The notes beneath the pieces are model-generated. The model was not told where the DNA came from, ran no database searches, and saw only the letters and a list, made by a program, of their open reading frames with translations. DNA of 64,000 nt from Thermoleophilaceae bacterium. GTDB taxonomy: Bacteria > Actinomycetota > Thermoleophilia > Solirubrobacterales > Thermoleophilaceae. Location of the stretch: NCBI GenBank assembly GCA_040901445.1, contig JBBDYQ010000025.1:125925-189924 (forward strand). The letters run 5' to 3'. The stretch's first letter is position 1; each line of letters starts with the position of its first letter. This document shows, piece after piece, positions 7,281-14,949 of this stretch. Position numbers and translations under genes: made by a program.

Positions 7281-8065
7281 ACGACCTGCTCGCCCAGTTC
7301 TCGGAGAGCCAGGTGGCCGGCTTCCTGCTCGTGCTGGCGCGCATCTCGCCGCTGTTCCTGCTGGCGCCGCTGTTCTCGTCCAAGATGTTCCCGCCCCGCG
7401 CGCGCGGGATCGCGGCCGTGGCCATAACCGTGGGCATCGCGCCTCTGGCCATGCGCGGTCAGGAGGTGCCCGTGGGGGCGCTGGAGCTCGGCGGGCTGAT
7501 GTTGAAGGAGATCCTCGTGGGCCTCGCCTTCGCCTTCGCGATCGCGGCGCTGTTCGCCGCGGTGCAGGTGGCGGGCTCGCTGGTGGACACCTTCACCGGC
7601 TTCGCCTTCGCGGCGATCGTCGACCCGCTCACGGGCAACCAGTCCGCGGTGATCCACAACCTCTACACGCTGATCGGGGTGGCGATCTTCGTGGCCATCG
7701 GCGGCGACGCCTGGGTGGTCCAGGGCCTGGCCCGCAGCTATGACGCCATCCCGCTCCTGGCCACGCCCGACATCGGCGCGCTGGTGGGCGGCGTGAACTC
7801 CGCGTTCGCCGCGATCTTCGTCGCGGGGGTCGAGGTGGCCGCTCCGATCGTGATCGCGCTGATCCTCACGGATGTCGCCTTCGGCCTGGTCTCGCGCGTC
7901 GTGCCGCAGCTCAACGTGTTCGCGGTCGGGTTCCCGGCCAAGATCACGGTCGGGCTGCTCATCATCGGCGTGTCGCTCCCGTTCGTCTCGGGCTGGCTCG
8001 AGAGCGAGCTCCAGACCAGCGTGCGCACGGCCCTCGACACGCTGCAGGTGGGGGTGACTGGCTGA
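7277..8065 (+). CDS. fliR: flagellar export gate protein FliR
   Basis: A 262-residue polytopic membrane protein, the single FliR subunit of the export gate. Hydrophobic helices span the whole length; recognisable blocks are VLARISPLFLLAPLFSSK, LGGLMLKEILVGLAFAF, FAAIVDPLTGNQSAVI and VLTD-like VIALILTDVAFGLVSRVVPQLNVFA. The GTG at 7277 overlaps the fliQ stop and gives the usual length; an earlier in-frame ATG at 7208 lies within fliQ and would add residues unlike FliR. It is coupled to flhB by a one-base stop/start overlap. Confidence 0.92.
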   Translation: MNDLLAQFSESQVAGFLLVLARISPLFLLAPLFSSKMFPPRARGIAAVAITVGIAPLAMRGQEVPVGALELGGLMLKEILVGLAFAFAIAALFAAVQVAGSLVDTFTGFAFAAIVDPLTGNQSAVIHNLYTLIGVAIFVAIGGDAWVVQGLARSYDAIPLLATPDIGALVGGVNSAFAAIFVAGVEVAAPIVIALILTDVAFGLVSRVVPQLNVFAVGFPAKITVGLLIIGVSLPFVSGWLESELQTSVRTALDTLQVGVTG

Positions 8066-9135
8066 TGTCGGGCGCCGCGGGCGACAAGACCGAGAAGGCG
8101 ACTCCCAAGCGCAAGCAGGACGCGCGCAAGAAGGGCCAGGTGGCCAAGAGCATGGACCTCAACGGGTCCTTCGTGCTCATCGGCGGCCTTGCCGCGATCG
8201 CAATCTGGGGCGACCACCTGGTGAGCCAGTGCGAGATCGCGATGCGCAACACGCTGGCGCTCGTGTCCACGCCCGACGTGGTCGTGCAGGAGGGCGTGGC
8301 CAAGCTCATGTTGGAGACGGGCCGGTCCGCCGCGTTCGCCGTGGCCCCGATCGCGCTGGCGTGCATGCTGGCCGGGGTGCTGGCCAGCATCGCGCAGGTG
8401 GGCTTCAAGCCCTCGGCGTTCGCGCTCAAGCCCGACCCCAAGCGTCTCAACCCGCTCCAGGGAGCCAAGAACATCTTCGGCCCGCACGCCGTCTTCGAGG
8501 CGGGCAAGAGCATCGTGAAGGTGGCCGTGGTGGGCGGCATCGCCGCGTTCGCCGTGATACCCGCGCTGCCCGAGCTCGCCGCGCTTGTGGGGATGTCCCC
8601 GCTGCAGCTCGTCGCCCAGCTCATGGACATCGTGATGGGCGTGGCCTGGCGCGCGGCGGCCGCCTACCTCGTGATCGGCATCGCGGACACCGTCTACCAG
8701 CGCTGGCGCCACGAGAAGCAGATGAAGATGACCAAGGACGAGGTCAAGCGCGAGGTCAAGGACCAGGACAAGCCGGAGGAGGTCCGCGCCGCCATCCGCC
8801 GCCGCCAGCAGCAGGCCGCGCGGGCCCGGATGATGGCCGCCGTGCCCGACGCCGACGTGGTGGTCACCAACCCCACGCACTTCTCCGTGGCGCTGAGCTA
8901 TGACGGTGAGCGGGCGGCCCCGATGGTGGTGGCCAAGGGCCAGGACCTCGTGGCTGTGGAGATCCGCCGCATCGCCGCCGAGCACGACGTTCCCGTCGTC
9001 GGTGACCCGCCCCTGGCGCGCTCGCTGCACGCCACGGTGGAGGTCGGCCAGGAAATCCCCGAGGAGCTCTACCAGGCCGTGGCCCAGCTCCTCGCATTCG
9101 TCTACCGCGTCGCCGGTAGGAAGGTGGCTGCCTGA
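8065..9135 (+). CDS. flhB: flagellar export switch protein FlhB
   Basis: A 356-residue export-gate protein that switches substrate class from rod/hook to filament. The N-terminus (GDKTEKATPKRKQDARKKGQ) is the family signature; four membrane helices follow (about 33-210). A Lys-rich linker leads to the cytoplasmic autoprotease domain. The self-cleavage motif NPTH is intact at residues 269-272, so autocleavage after the Asn is expected. The start shares a base with the fliR stop and the stop shares one with the flhA start. Confidence 0.95.
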   Translation: MSGAAGDKTEKATPKRKQDARKKGQVAKSMDLNGSFVLIGGLAAIAIWGDHLVSQCEIAMRNTLALVSTPDVVVQEGVAKLMLETGRSAAFAVAPIALACMLAGVLASIAQVGFKPSAFALKPDPKRLNPLQGAKNIFGPHAVFEAGKSIVKVAVVGGIAAFAVIPALPELAALVGMSPLQLVAQLMDIVMGVAWRAAAAYLVIGIADTVYQRWRHEKQMKMTKDEVKREVKDQDKPEEVRAAIRRRQQQAARARMMAAVPDADVVVTNPTHFSVALSYDGERAAPMVVAKGQDLVAVEIRRIAAEHDVPVVGDPPLARSLHATVEVGQEIPEELYQAVAQLLAFVYRVAGRKVAA

Positions 9136-11201
9136 TGGCCGGTGGCATGAAGTCCCTGCTCAAGCACACGGACCTGATCGCCGCGGTGGCGGTGGTGCTG
9201 GTGATCGTGATGCTGATCATCCCGCTCCCGCCGTTCCTGCTGGACCTCTTCATCACGCTCAACATCTCGGCGGGGCTCGCGATCCTCGTGGCCACGCTCT
9301 ACATGCCGCGGTCGCTGGACTTCTCCGCGTTCCCGAGCCTGCTGCTGCTCACGACGATCTTCCGGCTCGCGATCAACGTGTCGGTCACCCGCCTGATCCT
9401 GCTCGAGGGCGACGCCGGCCACGTGGTCGAGGCGTTCGGCAGCTTCGTCGTGGGCGGCAACGTGGTGGTCGGCCTGATCGTCTTCCTGATCCTCGTGGTC
9501 ATCCAGTTCGTGGTGGTCACCAACGGCGCCGGGCGCGTGGCCGAGGTGGCCGCCCGCTTCACCCTCGACGCCATGCCGGGCAAGCAGATGGCGATCGACG
9601 CCGACCTCAACGCCGGCCAGATCACCGACGAGCAGGCACGCGACCGGCGCTCGGACATCTCGCGCGAGGCGGACTTCTACGGCGCCATGGACGGCGCCTC
9701 GAAGTTCGTGAAGGGCGACGCCGTGGCCGGCATCCTCATCGTGCTCATCAACCTGATCGGCGGCATCATCGTGGGCGTCCTGCAGCAGGGGATGAGCTTC
9801 GGCGACGCCGCACACCACTTCTCGCTGCTCACCGTGGGCGACGGCCTCGCGGCACAGATTCCCGCCTTCCTCATCTCGGTGGCCACCGGCATCCTCGTGA
9901 CCCGCGCGGCGTCGGAGCGCGACCTCGGCAACGACATCGCCAACCAGCTGCTCTCGCAGAAGAAGGCGCCGCTCGTGGCCGCCGCGGTGATCTGCTCGTT
10001 CGCGCTCGTGCCCGGCCTGCCCAAGCTCCCGTTCCTGATCGTCGGCGCGATGCTCGCCACGATCGCCTGGGCGATCAAGGACGGCGCGCCGCTGCTGGTG
10101 CAGGAGGCCGCCGAGGCGGAGGCAAAGGCCAAGGCCGCGCAGGAGGCGCTGCCCCCGCCGCGCGACTCCAGCTTCGACGCGGTGGGCGTGGACCCCCTCG
10201 AGCTCTCGATCGGCTTCGGCCTCGTGCCACTCGTGGACGCCAAGGCCGGCGGGGCCCTGCTTGCGCGCGTGAGCGGCATCCGCCGCCAGATCGCGGGTGA
10301 GCTGGGCATGGTCATCCCGCCGGTGCGCATCCACGACGAGGTCGGCCTGGACTCGCACGAGTACGTGATGAAGGTGCGCGGCGGCGTCGTGGCGCGCGGC
10401 CGGGTGATGCCCGGCCATCAGCTCGCGATGGACTCGGGCGAGGCCGTGGGCCAGCTCGCCGGCGTGGCCACCACCGAGCCGGCGTTCGGGCTGCCCGCCA
10501 CCTGGGTGCCCGACGATGGACGGCCCGAGGCGGAGGCGCTCGGGTACACGGTCGTGGACGCCGAGTCCGTCATCGCCACGCACCTCACGGAGACGATCCG
10601 CTCGCACTCCGCCGAGCTGCTCACCCGGCAGGAGACGCGCAAGCTGCTCGACCAGCTCAAGGAGCACAACGCCGCCGTCGTCGACGAGGTCGTCCCGGAC
10701 GTGCTCACGCTTGGCGAGATCCAGCGCGTGCTGCAGTCGCTGCTGCGAGAGGGCGTGGCCATCCGCGACCTCGGGGCGATCGTGGAGGCGGCGGGCGACA
10801 AGGCGCGCCTGACGAGGGATCCGAGCCTGCTCGCCGAATACGCCCGCCAGGCGCTGGGCCGGACGATCGTCGCGCCGCACATGGACGCTGCGATGAAGCT
10901 TCGCGCGCTGTCGCTGGACCCGTCGGTCGAGCAGGAGGTCTCCGAGTCGATCGCGCAGACCTCGGATGGGGAGTACCTCGCCATGGAGCCCACCCGCGCC
11001 CAGGCGCTCGTCAGCGCCCTCGCCGTCTCGCTGGACGGGGCGGTGGCGCAGGGCGGGCGGCCAGTCCTTCTCTGCTCCGCGCGGGTGCGCCGCCACCTGC
11101 GGCGGCTGTGCGAGCAGAGCCTGCCGCAGCTTGCGGTGTGTTCCTACAACGAGATCGTGCCCGGGATCCGGGTCGAGACGATTGGAGTGGTGCAAGCATG
11201 A
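9135..11201 (+). CDS. flhA: flagellar export protein FlhA
   Basis: A 688-residue export-gate protein forming the nonameric ring that receives substrate-chaperone complexes. About eight membrane helices occupy residues 14-310, including the conserved SLDFSAFPSLLLLTTIFRLAINVS and GNVVVGLIVFLILV. The FHIPEP-type cytoplasmic loop contains VAARFTLDAMPGKQMAIDAD. The soluble four-subdomain C-terminus runs from about 345 to 688 with VIPPVRIHDEV and PHMDAAMKLRAL. Length and layout are normal. It overlaps flhF by four bases, as in many flagellar operons. Confidence 0.95.
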   Translation: MAGGMKSLLKHTDLIAAVAVVLVIVMLIIPLPPFLLDLFITLNISAGLAILVATLYMPRSLDFSAFPSLLLLTTIFRLAINVSVTRLILLEGDAGHVVEAFGSFVVGGNVVVGLIVFLILVVIQFVVVTNGAGRVAEVAARFTLDAMPGKQMAIDADLNAGQITDEQARDRRSDISREADFYGAMDGASKFVKGDAVAGILIVLINLIGGIIVGVLQQGMSFGDAAHHFSLLTVGDGLAAQIPAFLISVATGILVTRAASERDLGNDIANQLLSQKKAPLVAAAVICSFALVPGLPKLPFLIVGAMLATIAWAIKDGAPLLVQEAAEAEAKAKAAQEALPPPRDSSFDAVGVDPLELSIGFGLVPLVDAKAGGALLARVSGIRRQIAGELGMVIPPVRIHDEVGLDSHEYVMKVRGGVVARGRVMPGHQLAMDSGEAVGQLAGVATTEPAFGLPATWVPDDGRPEAEALGYTVVDAESVIATHLTETIRSHSAELLTRQETRKLLDQLKEHNAAVVDEVVPDVLTLGEIQRVLQSLLREGVAIRDLGAIVEAAGDKARLTRDPSLLAEYARQALGRTIVAPHMDAAMKLRALSLDPSVEQEVSESIAQTSDGEYLAMEPTRAQALVSALAVSLDGAVAQGGRPVLLCSARVRRHLRRLCEQSLPQLAVCSYNEIVPGIRVETIGVVQA

Positions 11202-12322
11202 GCACGACGACCTACCGGGGCCGCTCCCTCGAGGAGATCCTGCCCCGCATCAAGACCGAGCTCGGCCCGGACGCGATCGTCGTCCGCCAGCGCAGTGGCC
11301 TCACCGGCGGCATCGGCGGCTTCTTCCAGCGCCAGTGCGTGGAGGTGGAGGCCAAGGGCGGCAACGGGCGCATCGACGTCTATGACGAGCCGCCCGAGCC
11401 GCAGCTCACGGGGCAGCTCGAGCCCGAGCCGCAGGTGGAGCTGCGCAACGACGCCGCGACCCGCGACGGCCTGGCCTCGCCGGCCGTCAAGAAGCTCATC
11501 GAGCAGGCGCAGCCGTTCGCGGAGACGCTGCGGCACGCCGTGTCGGCGCCGCTCGTGGCCGGCCGCCGGCCGCCCGCCGAGGCAGGGGTCGTCGAGGACG
11601 AGCTCGTGGCCGCCGGGCTGCGGGCAGACATCGCGGCGAGCGCCGTCTCGGAGACCGTCTCGCACATGCTCCCGTTCGCCTCGCCCGGCGCCCTGCGCGA
11701 CCTCGTCCGCGACGCCGTGGCCCGGCGCATCCGCGTGGCCCCGAGCTGGGCGGGCGCGGGGCGCTCCCTGGCGCTGGTCGGCTCCGGCGGGTCCGGCAAG
11801 ACGTCGTGCGTCGCCCGGCTGGTGCAGGCCTACGCCGTGGGCAGCGACCTGCCGGTGGTCTGCCTCTCGCTCCGTCCCGCCGACGGCGGCTCCGCGCTGC
11901 GCTCCCAGCTGGCGGACTGGGGGGTGGAGGTCGAGGTGATGGCCAGTGCCGAGGCGGCACGCGCCCGCGTCGAGGCCGTGCGCGGCCACGCGGCCGTGGT
12001 GATCGACACGCCCGCCGTGTCCGTGAACGAGCCCGAGGAGGTGGCCGCGCTCGGACGCGAGCTCGCGCTGATCGGGCTCTACGAGGTGCACCTCGCGCTG
12101 CCCGCCACCCTCAGCGGCCCGGCCGCCCGCGAGCAGGCCCGTGCCTTCGGCGAGCTGGGCGCCTCGCGGATCGTGCTCACGCACGCCGACGAGACCGAGC
12201 ACCTGGGCCCGGTGCTGGGCCTGGCCATCGGCGAGGGGCTGCCGGTGTCCTACGTCGCGCCGGCGCCCGGACGGCTCGCGCCGGCCGACGCCCGCTCGCT
12301 GGCCCAGAGGCTGCTGCCATGA
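11198..12322 (+). CDS. flhF: FlhF-like SRP-type GTPase, degenerate motifs
   Basis: A 374-residue protein with the FlhF start (TYRGRSLEEILPRIKTELGPDAIVV), a variable middle and an SRP-type NTPase domain from about 165. The P-loop is intact (G195SGGSGKT202). Other motifs are changed: the usual DTAGR reads DTPAV (270-274) and the usual TKLDE reads THADE (328-332), so guanine recognition and switch function may be weakened. FlhF normally sets flagellar site and number, often with FlhG, which is not adjacent here. Position after flhA and overlap with the PilZ gene support the assignment. ATG 11198 is preferred over an in-frame ATG at 11108 inside flhA. Confidence 0.8.
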   Translation: MSTTTYRGRSLEEILPRIKTELGPDAIVVRQRSGLTGGIGGFFQRQCVEVEAKGGNGRIDVYDEPPEPQLTGQLEPEPQVELRNDAATRDGLASPAVKKLIEQAQPFAETLRHAVSAPLVAGRRPPAEAGVVEDELVAAGLRADIAASAVSETVSHMLPFASPGALRDLVRDAVARRIRVAPSWAGAGRSLALVGSGGSGKTSCVARLVQAYAVGSDLPVVCLSLRPADGGSALRSQLADWGVEVEVMASAEAARARVEAVRGHAAVVIDTPAVSVNEPEEVAALGRELALIGLYEVHLALPATLSGPAAREQARAFGELGASRIVLTHADETEHLGPVLGLAIGEGLPVSYVAPAPGRLAPADARSLAQRLLP

Positions 12323-12927
12323 AGGGCTTCGAGCCCGGCACCCACGTCTCGCTGCACCACCCGCAGCTCGGCCGCGTGCCCGCGCGCGTCGAGCGGGTTG
12401 ACGACGGGCGCCTGACGCTGGCGCTGTTCGTGCGCCCGGACACCCCGGTGCAGTGGCTGGAGTCCGACGAGGCCGAGATCGAGGGCGCCGGCGAGCGCGG
12501 CATGCTGCGTGCCCACGGCACCGTTACGGCGGAGGGGCAGGGCCGCGACTCGCTCGTGACCCTCGAGCTCTCCGACGCCGAGGTGGTGCAGCGCCGCGAC
12601 TTCGTGCGCGTGGACGCCACGATGCCCGTGACGGTGTGGCCTGAGCCCGACGGCGCGGCCATCGACACCTTCGCCACCAACGTGAGCGGCGCGGGCTTCG
12701 CGCTGGCCGGCCCCTCGATCCTCGAGATCGGCCGGCAGATCCGCTTCCGCCTGCGCCTGCCCGGCGACCGGCCGCCCCTGGAGGGAACGGCGCGCGTCGT
12801 GCGTGAGGGCGAGCGCGGCTCGGTGGGCTGCGCCTTCGAGGTCATCGACGAGCACGGGAGGGAGCTGATCGTGCGCTTCACCTTCGACCAGCAGCGACTC
12901 GAGCTCAAGCGGGGGACCACCTCATGA
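12319..12927 (+). CDS. PilZ-domain protein, YcgR-like
   Basis: A 202-residue protein with an N-terminal YcgR-like beta domain (about 1-88) and a C-terminal PilZ domain (about 90-195). Both cyclic-di-GMP motifs are present: RDFVR (93-97, RxxxR) and NVSGAG (121-126, N-x-S-x-x-G). Proteins of this build slow or stop flagellar rotation when cyclic di-GMP rises, so this links motility to second-messenger level. It overlaps flhF upstream (ATGA) and the next small gene downstream (ATGA), placing it firmly in the export operon. Binding of cyclic di-GMP is inferred from the motifs. Confidence 0.88.
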   Translation: MKGFEPGTHVSLHHPQLGRVPARVERVDDGRLTLALFVRPDTPVQWLESDEAEIEGAGERGMLRAHGTVTAEGQGRDSLVTLELSDAEVVQRRDFVRVDATMPVTVWPEPDGAAIDTFATNVSGAGFALAGPSILEIGRQIRFRLRLPGDRPPLEGTARVVREGERGSVGCAFEVIDEHGRELIVRFTFDQQRLELKRGTTS

Positions 12928-13298
12928 GTGGCTCCGCCCGTCAGGGCGCGCAGCGCGAGCACGTCCTGAAGCTCTCCCACCACCCGCGTGCGGCGCGTCA
13001 CATCCGCGCCGCGAAGGGCTGGGGCGGGCTTGTGGGATTCGGCGCCGTGGGGCTCCTGTCGTGGGGTGCCGGGATACCGGAGTTCGAGGTTGGGCTGCGC
13101 GCCCTCGCGGGCGGCGTGGCCGGATATGTCGTGGCCTGGACCGGCGCCGTGCACGTGTGGCGCCACCTTGCCGTGGCAGAGCTGCGCGCCGCCCAGCGGC
13201 GTGCGCTGGAGCGCCGTCGGGCGGCGGTGGAGGGCCGCCGTCCGGCGGACACCGGCGCCCAGGCCGGCGAGGCCCGGGCGGAGGCGGCGCGCGCCTGA
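12924..13298 (+). CDS. small two-helix membrane protein
   Basis: A 124-residue protein of unknown family. A basic N-terminus rich in His/Arg (about 1-30) leads to two hydrophobic segments (about 33-51 and 58-80) separated by a short loop with one acidic patch, then a Glu/Arg/Ala-rich helical tail. It starts in an ATGA overlap with the PilZ gene, so it is probably translated as part of the flagellar export operon. No motif gives a function; a motor- or basal-body-associated membrane helper is the simplest inference. Confidence 0.65.
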   Translation: MSGSARQGAQREHVLKLSHHPRAARHIRAAKGWGGLVGFGAVGLLSWGAGIPEFEVGLRALAGGVAGYVVAWTGAVHVWRHLAVAELRAAQRRALERRRAAVEGRRPADTGAQAGEARAEAARA

Positions 13299-13312
13299 GG
13301 AATGGATGAGCG

Positions 13313-13504
13313 ATGGACCCGATCCGCCCGATCGACCGCGATCTCGTGCCCCCGGTGCAGCGCATCGAGCGCCGCGCCTGGAAGGACGAGGAGGAGCGCG
13401 AGCGGGAGCGCCGGCGCCGCCGTGAACGCAATCAGCCGCCCGGCGCCGGCGACGAGCCGGACGACGACGACGAGGAGCGCCCGCGCATCGACGTGCGGGC
13501 GTAG
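13313..13504 (+). CDS. small charged protein, end of flagellar operon
   Basis: A 63-residue protein, almost entirely charged. The start MDPIRPIDRDLVPPVQRIER is followed by a Glu/Arg-rich run and an Asp/Glu-rich segment ending in RPRIDVRA. No family is recognised. It begins 14 bases after the membrane-protein stop; an overlapping frame from 13302 is the alternative, but its composition is less protein-like. It may be a cytosolic partner of the preceding membrane protein. The existence of the gene rests on position and plausible codon use only. Confidence 0.5.
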   Translation: MDPIRPIDRDLVPPVQRIERRAWKDEEERERERRRRRERNQPPGAGDEPDDDDEERPRIDVRA

Positions 13505-13574
13505 GCGCGGCCCCGGCCGCCGCTCGACCCCGCCGCCGTAGGCGCGGCCCCGGCCGCCGCTCGACCCCGCCGCC
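13501..13574. repeat. two tandem 37-bp GC-rich repeats
   Basis: Two perfect head-to-tail copies of a 37-bp unit (13501-13537 and 13538-13574) begin in the last codon and stop of the small charged gene, with a ten-base partial third copy after them. No coding role is apparent. A long hairpin follows immediately. Confidence 0.85.
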
Positions 13575-13590
13575 GCTCGACCCCCCGGCC

Positions 13591-13635
13591 GCTGTGCCGT
13601 TTCAACCCGAACTATTCGGGTCGAAACGGAACAGC
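13591..13635. terminator. 21-bp hairpin closing the flagellar operon
   Basis: An inverted repeat pairs 13591-13611 with 13615-13635 around a three-base loop, with two internal mismatches. No T-run follows, but the stem is long enough to end transcription. The bases up to 13738 hold nothing else recognisable; an in-frame GTG at 13594 inside the hairpin is unlikely to be a real start. Confidence 0.62.
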
Positions 13636-13738
13636 GAGCGCGCGCACGTTCTCTCTTTGCGCACGGCCGCCGGCTCCCATCCGGTGCACAAGGCACCACG
13701 GCGACCGGAGGTCGTCCCCGTGCACGGGCCGGGTGCCC

Positions 13739-13765
13739 TCAAGCCGGCCCTCGCCCCGCCGATCA
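13739..13765 (+). promoter_or_regulatory. sigma-28-type promoter for glycosyltransferase genes
   Basis: TCAA (13739-13742), 15 bases, GCCGATCA (13758-13765). The bases around both boxes (TCAAGCC and GCCGATCACC) repeat those at 2900. The ATG of the glycosyltransferase is at 13774, only eight bases past the -10, so the transcript would be leaderless or nearly so. Confidence 0.65.
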
Positions 13766-13773
13766 CCAAGTTG

Positions 13774-14949
13774 ATGGACGTCTCCGTCATCGTCCCCCTG
13801 CAGGGAGGCGCCGACCGTGCGCTGCGCTGCTTCGAGGCGCTCGCGGCGCTGCCGCCCGAGCCCTCCCACGAGGTCATCGTGGTGGATGACGCATCGCCCG
13901 ACCTGGCACCGCTGCTCGAGCGCCTGGGCGGCGACGTGACCGTCGTCCGCTCCGAGCGCCGCCTCGGCTTCGCCGGCGCGGCCGCGCTGGGGGCGGAGCG
14001 TGCGAAGGGCCAGATCCTCGCCCTGCTGCGCGACGGGCCGGAGATCGGCCACGGATGGCTCGCGCCGCTGGCGGCCGCGCTGGCAGACCCCGGCGTGTCG
14101 GCCGCCACCAGCGCCGCTCCGCATCCCGTGACGGCCCGCTCACTCGCCCTGCGCAGTTCCGGCGTGGCCGCGCTTTCACGCGCGGCCGGGGCGGGCGAGA
14201 CCCACGAGATGGGCGCGCTGCTGCTGGAGCTGGCCGGAGCCGGGAGGGTGGTGACCGCACCCGAGAGCACCCTGCGCGGACCCGCGCACCGTGCCCCCGC
14301 TGCGCGCCTGGAGCCGGGCACCGAGCCCGAGCTCACCATCGTCGTGCCCACGCTCGACGCCACCTCGGAGCGCCTGCGTCGCTGCGTGGCCGCGGTGCAG
14401 GCCGCCACCGGGGACGCCTACGAGATCGTGATCGTGGACAACGGGGCGCCGCCCCAGGGCTTCACGCCGCCGGTGAACGCCGGCATCCGTGCCGCGCGTG
14501 GTGAGTACGTCGTGATCATGAACGACGACGTGGAGCCGCTCGCGGGCTGGTGGCCGCCGCTGCGCGCCGCGCTGGACGGCGGCGAGGCCTGCGTCTTCCC
14601 GCTCACCGTCGGCGGCAACGAGCGGCGCGACTTCGCGCCCTGGTGCCTGGCCCTGAGCCGCGCCGCGGTCGAGCGCTTCGGCGCCGCCCCCGGCGAGTTC
14701 TACGACCCGGCGATGCGCGTGTGGTTCCAGGACACGGATCTCCACCTCCGTCTCATGGAGGCCGGCGTGCATCCGCGGCTGGTGGAGTCGTCGGAGATCC
14801 GCCACGGCCTCTCGGAGACGCTCACGAGCGACGACCCTGCGCTGCAGGCCTGGATCGAGCAGCAGGTGGCCCGCGACCGCGAGGCGTTCGACGCCAAGCA
14901 CCCCGGCGCGCCACTGCGCGTGATCGAGTTCGAGGTGACACGGGCGTGA
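13774..14949 (+). CDS. tandem-domain family 2 glycosyltransferase
   Basis: A 391-residue protein with two GT2-like (GT-A fold) halves. The first (about 1-170) has VSVIVPL and EVIVVDDASPD but no proper DxD metal motif, so it may be inactive. The second (about 187-391) has LTIVVPTLD, EIVIVDNGAPP and the metal-binding NDD at 250-252, as in rhamnosyl-type GT2 enzymes. It has no membrane segments. Its place between the export operon and flagellin, with its own late-type promoter, suggests it glycosylates flagellin. The start at 13774 is chosen because the domain begins there and the promoter lies just upstream; a longer frame reaches back to 13594. It overlaps the next gene by three bases. Confidence 0.82.
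   Translation: MDVSVIVPLQGGADRALRCFEALAALPPEPSHEVIVVDDASPDLAPLLERLGGDVTVVRSERRLGFAGAAALGAERAKGQILALLRDGPEIGHGWLAPLAAALADPGVSAATSAAPHPVTARSLALRSSGVAALSRAAGAGETHEMGALLLELAGAGRVVTAPESTLRGPAHRAPAARLEPGTEPELTIVVPTLDATSERLRRCVAAVQAATGDAYEIVIVDNGAPPQGFTPPVNAGIRAARGEYVVIMNDDVEPLAGWWPPLRAALDGGEACVFPLTVGGNERRDFAPWCLALSRAAVERFGAAPGEFYDPAMRVWFQDTDLHLRLMEAGVHPRLVESSEIRHGLSETLTSDDPALQAWIEQQVARDREAFDAKHPGAPLRVIEFEVTRA

Noticed and set aside
9102-11195. 697-codon minus-strand frame opposite flhA
   Set aside because: FlhA is certain on the + strand; the antisense frame is His/Arg/Gly-rich noise from high GC.
13594-13773. Extended N-terminus of the tandem glycosyltransferase from GTG 13594
   Set aside because: The GTG lies inside a hairpin, the added 60 residues do not resemble the family, and a promoter lies at 13739.
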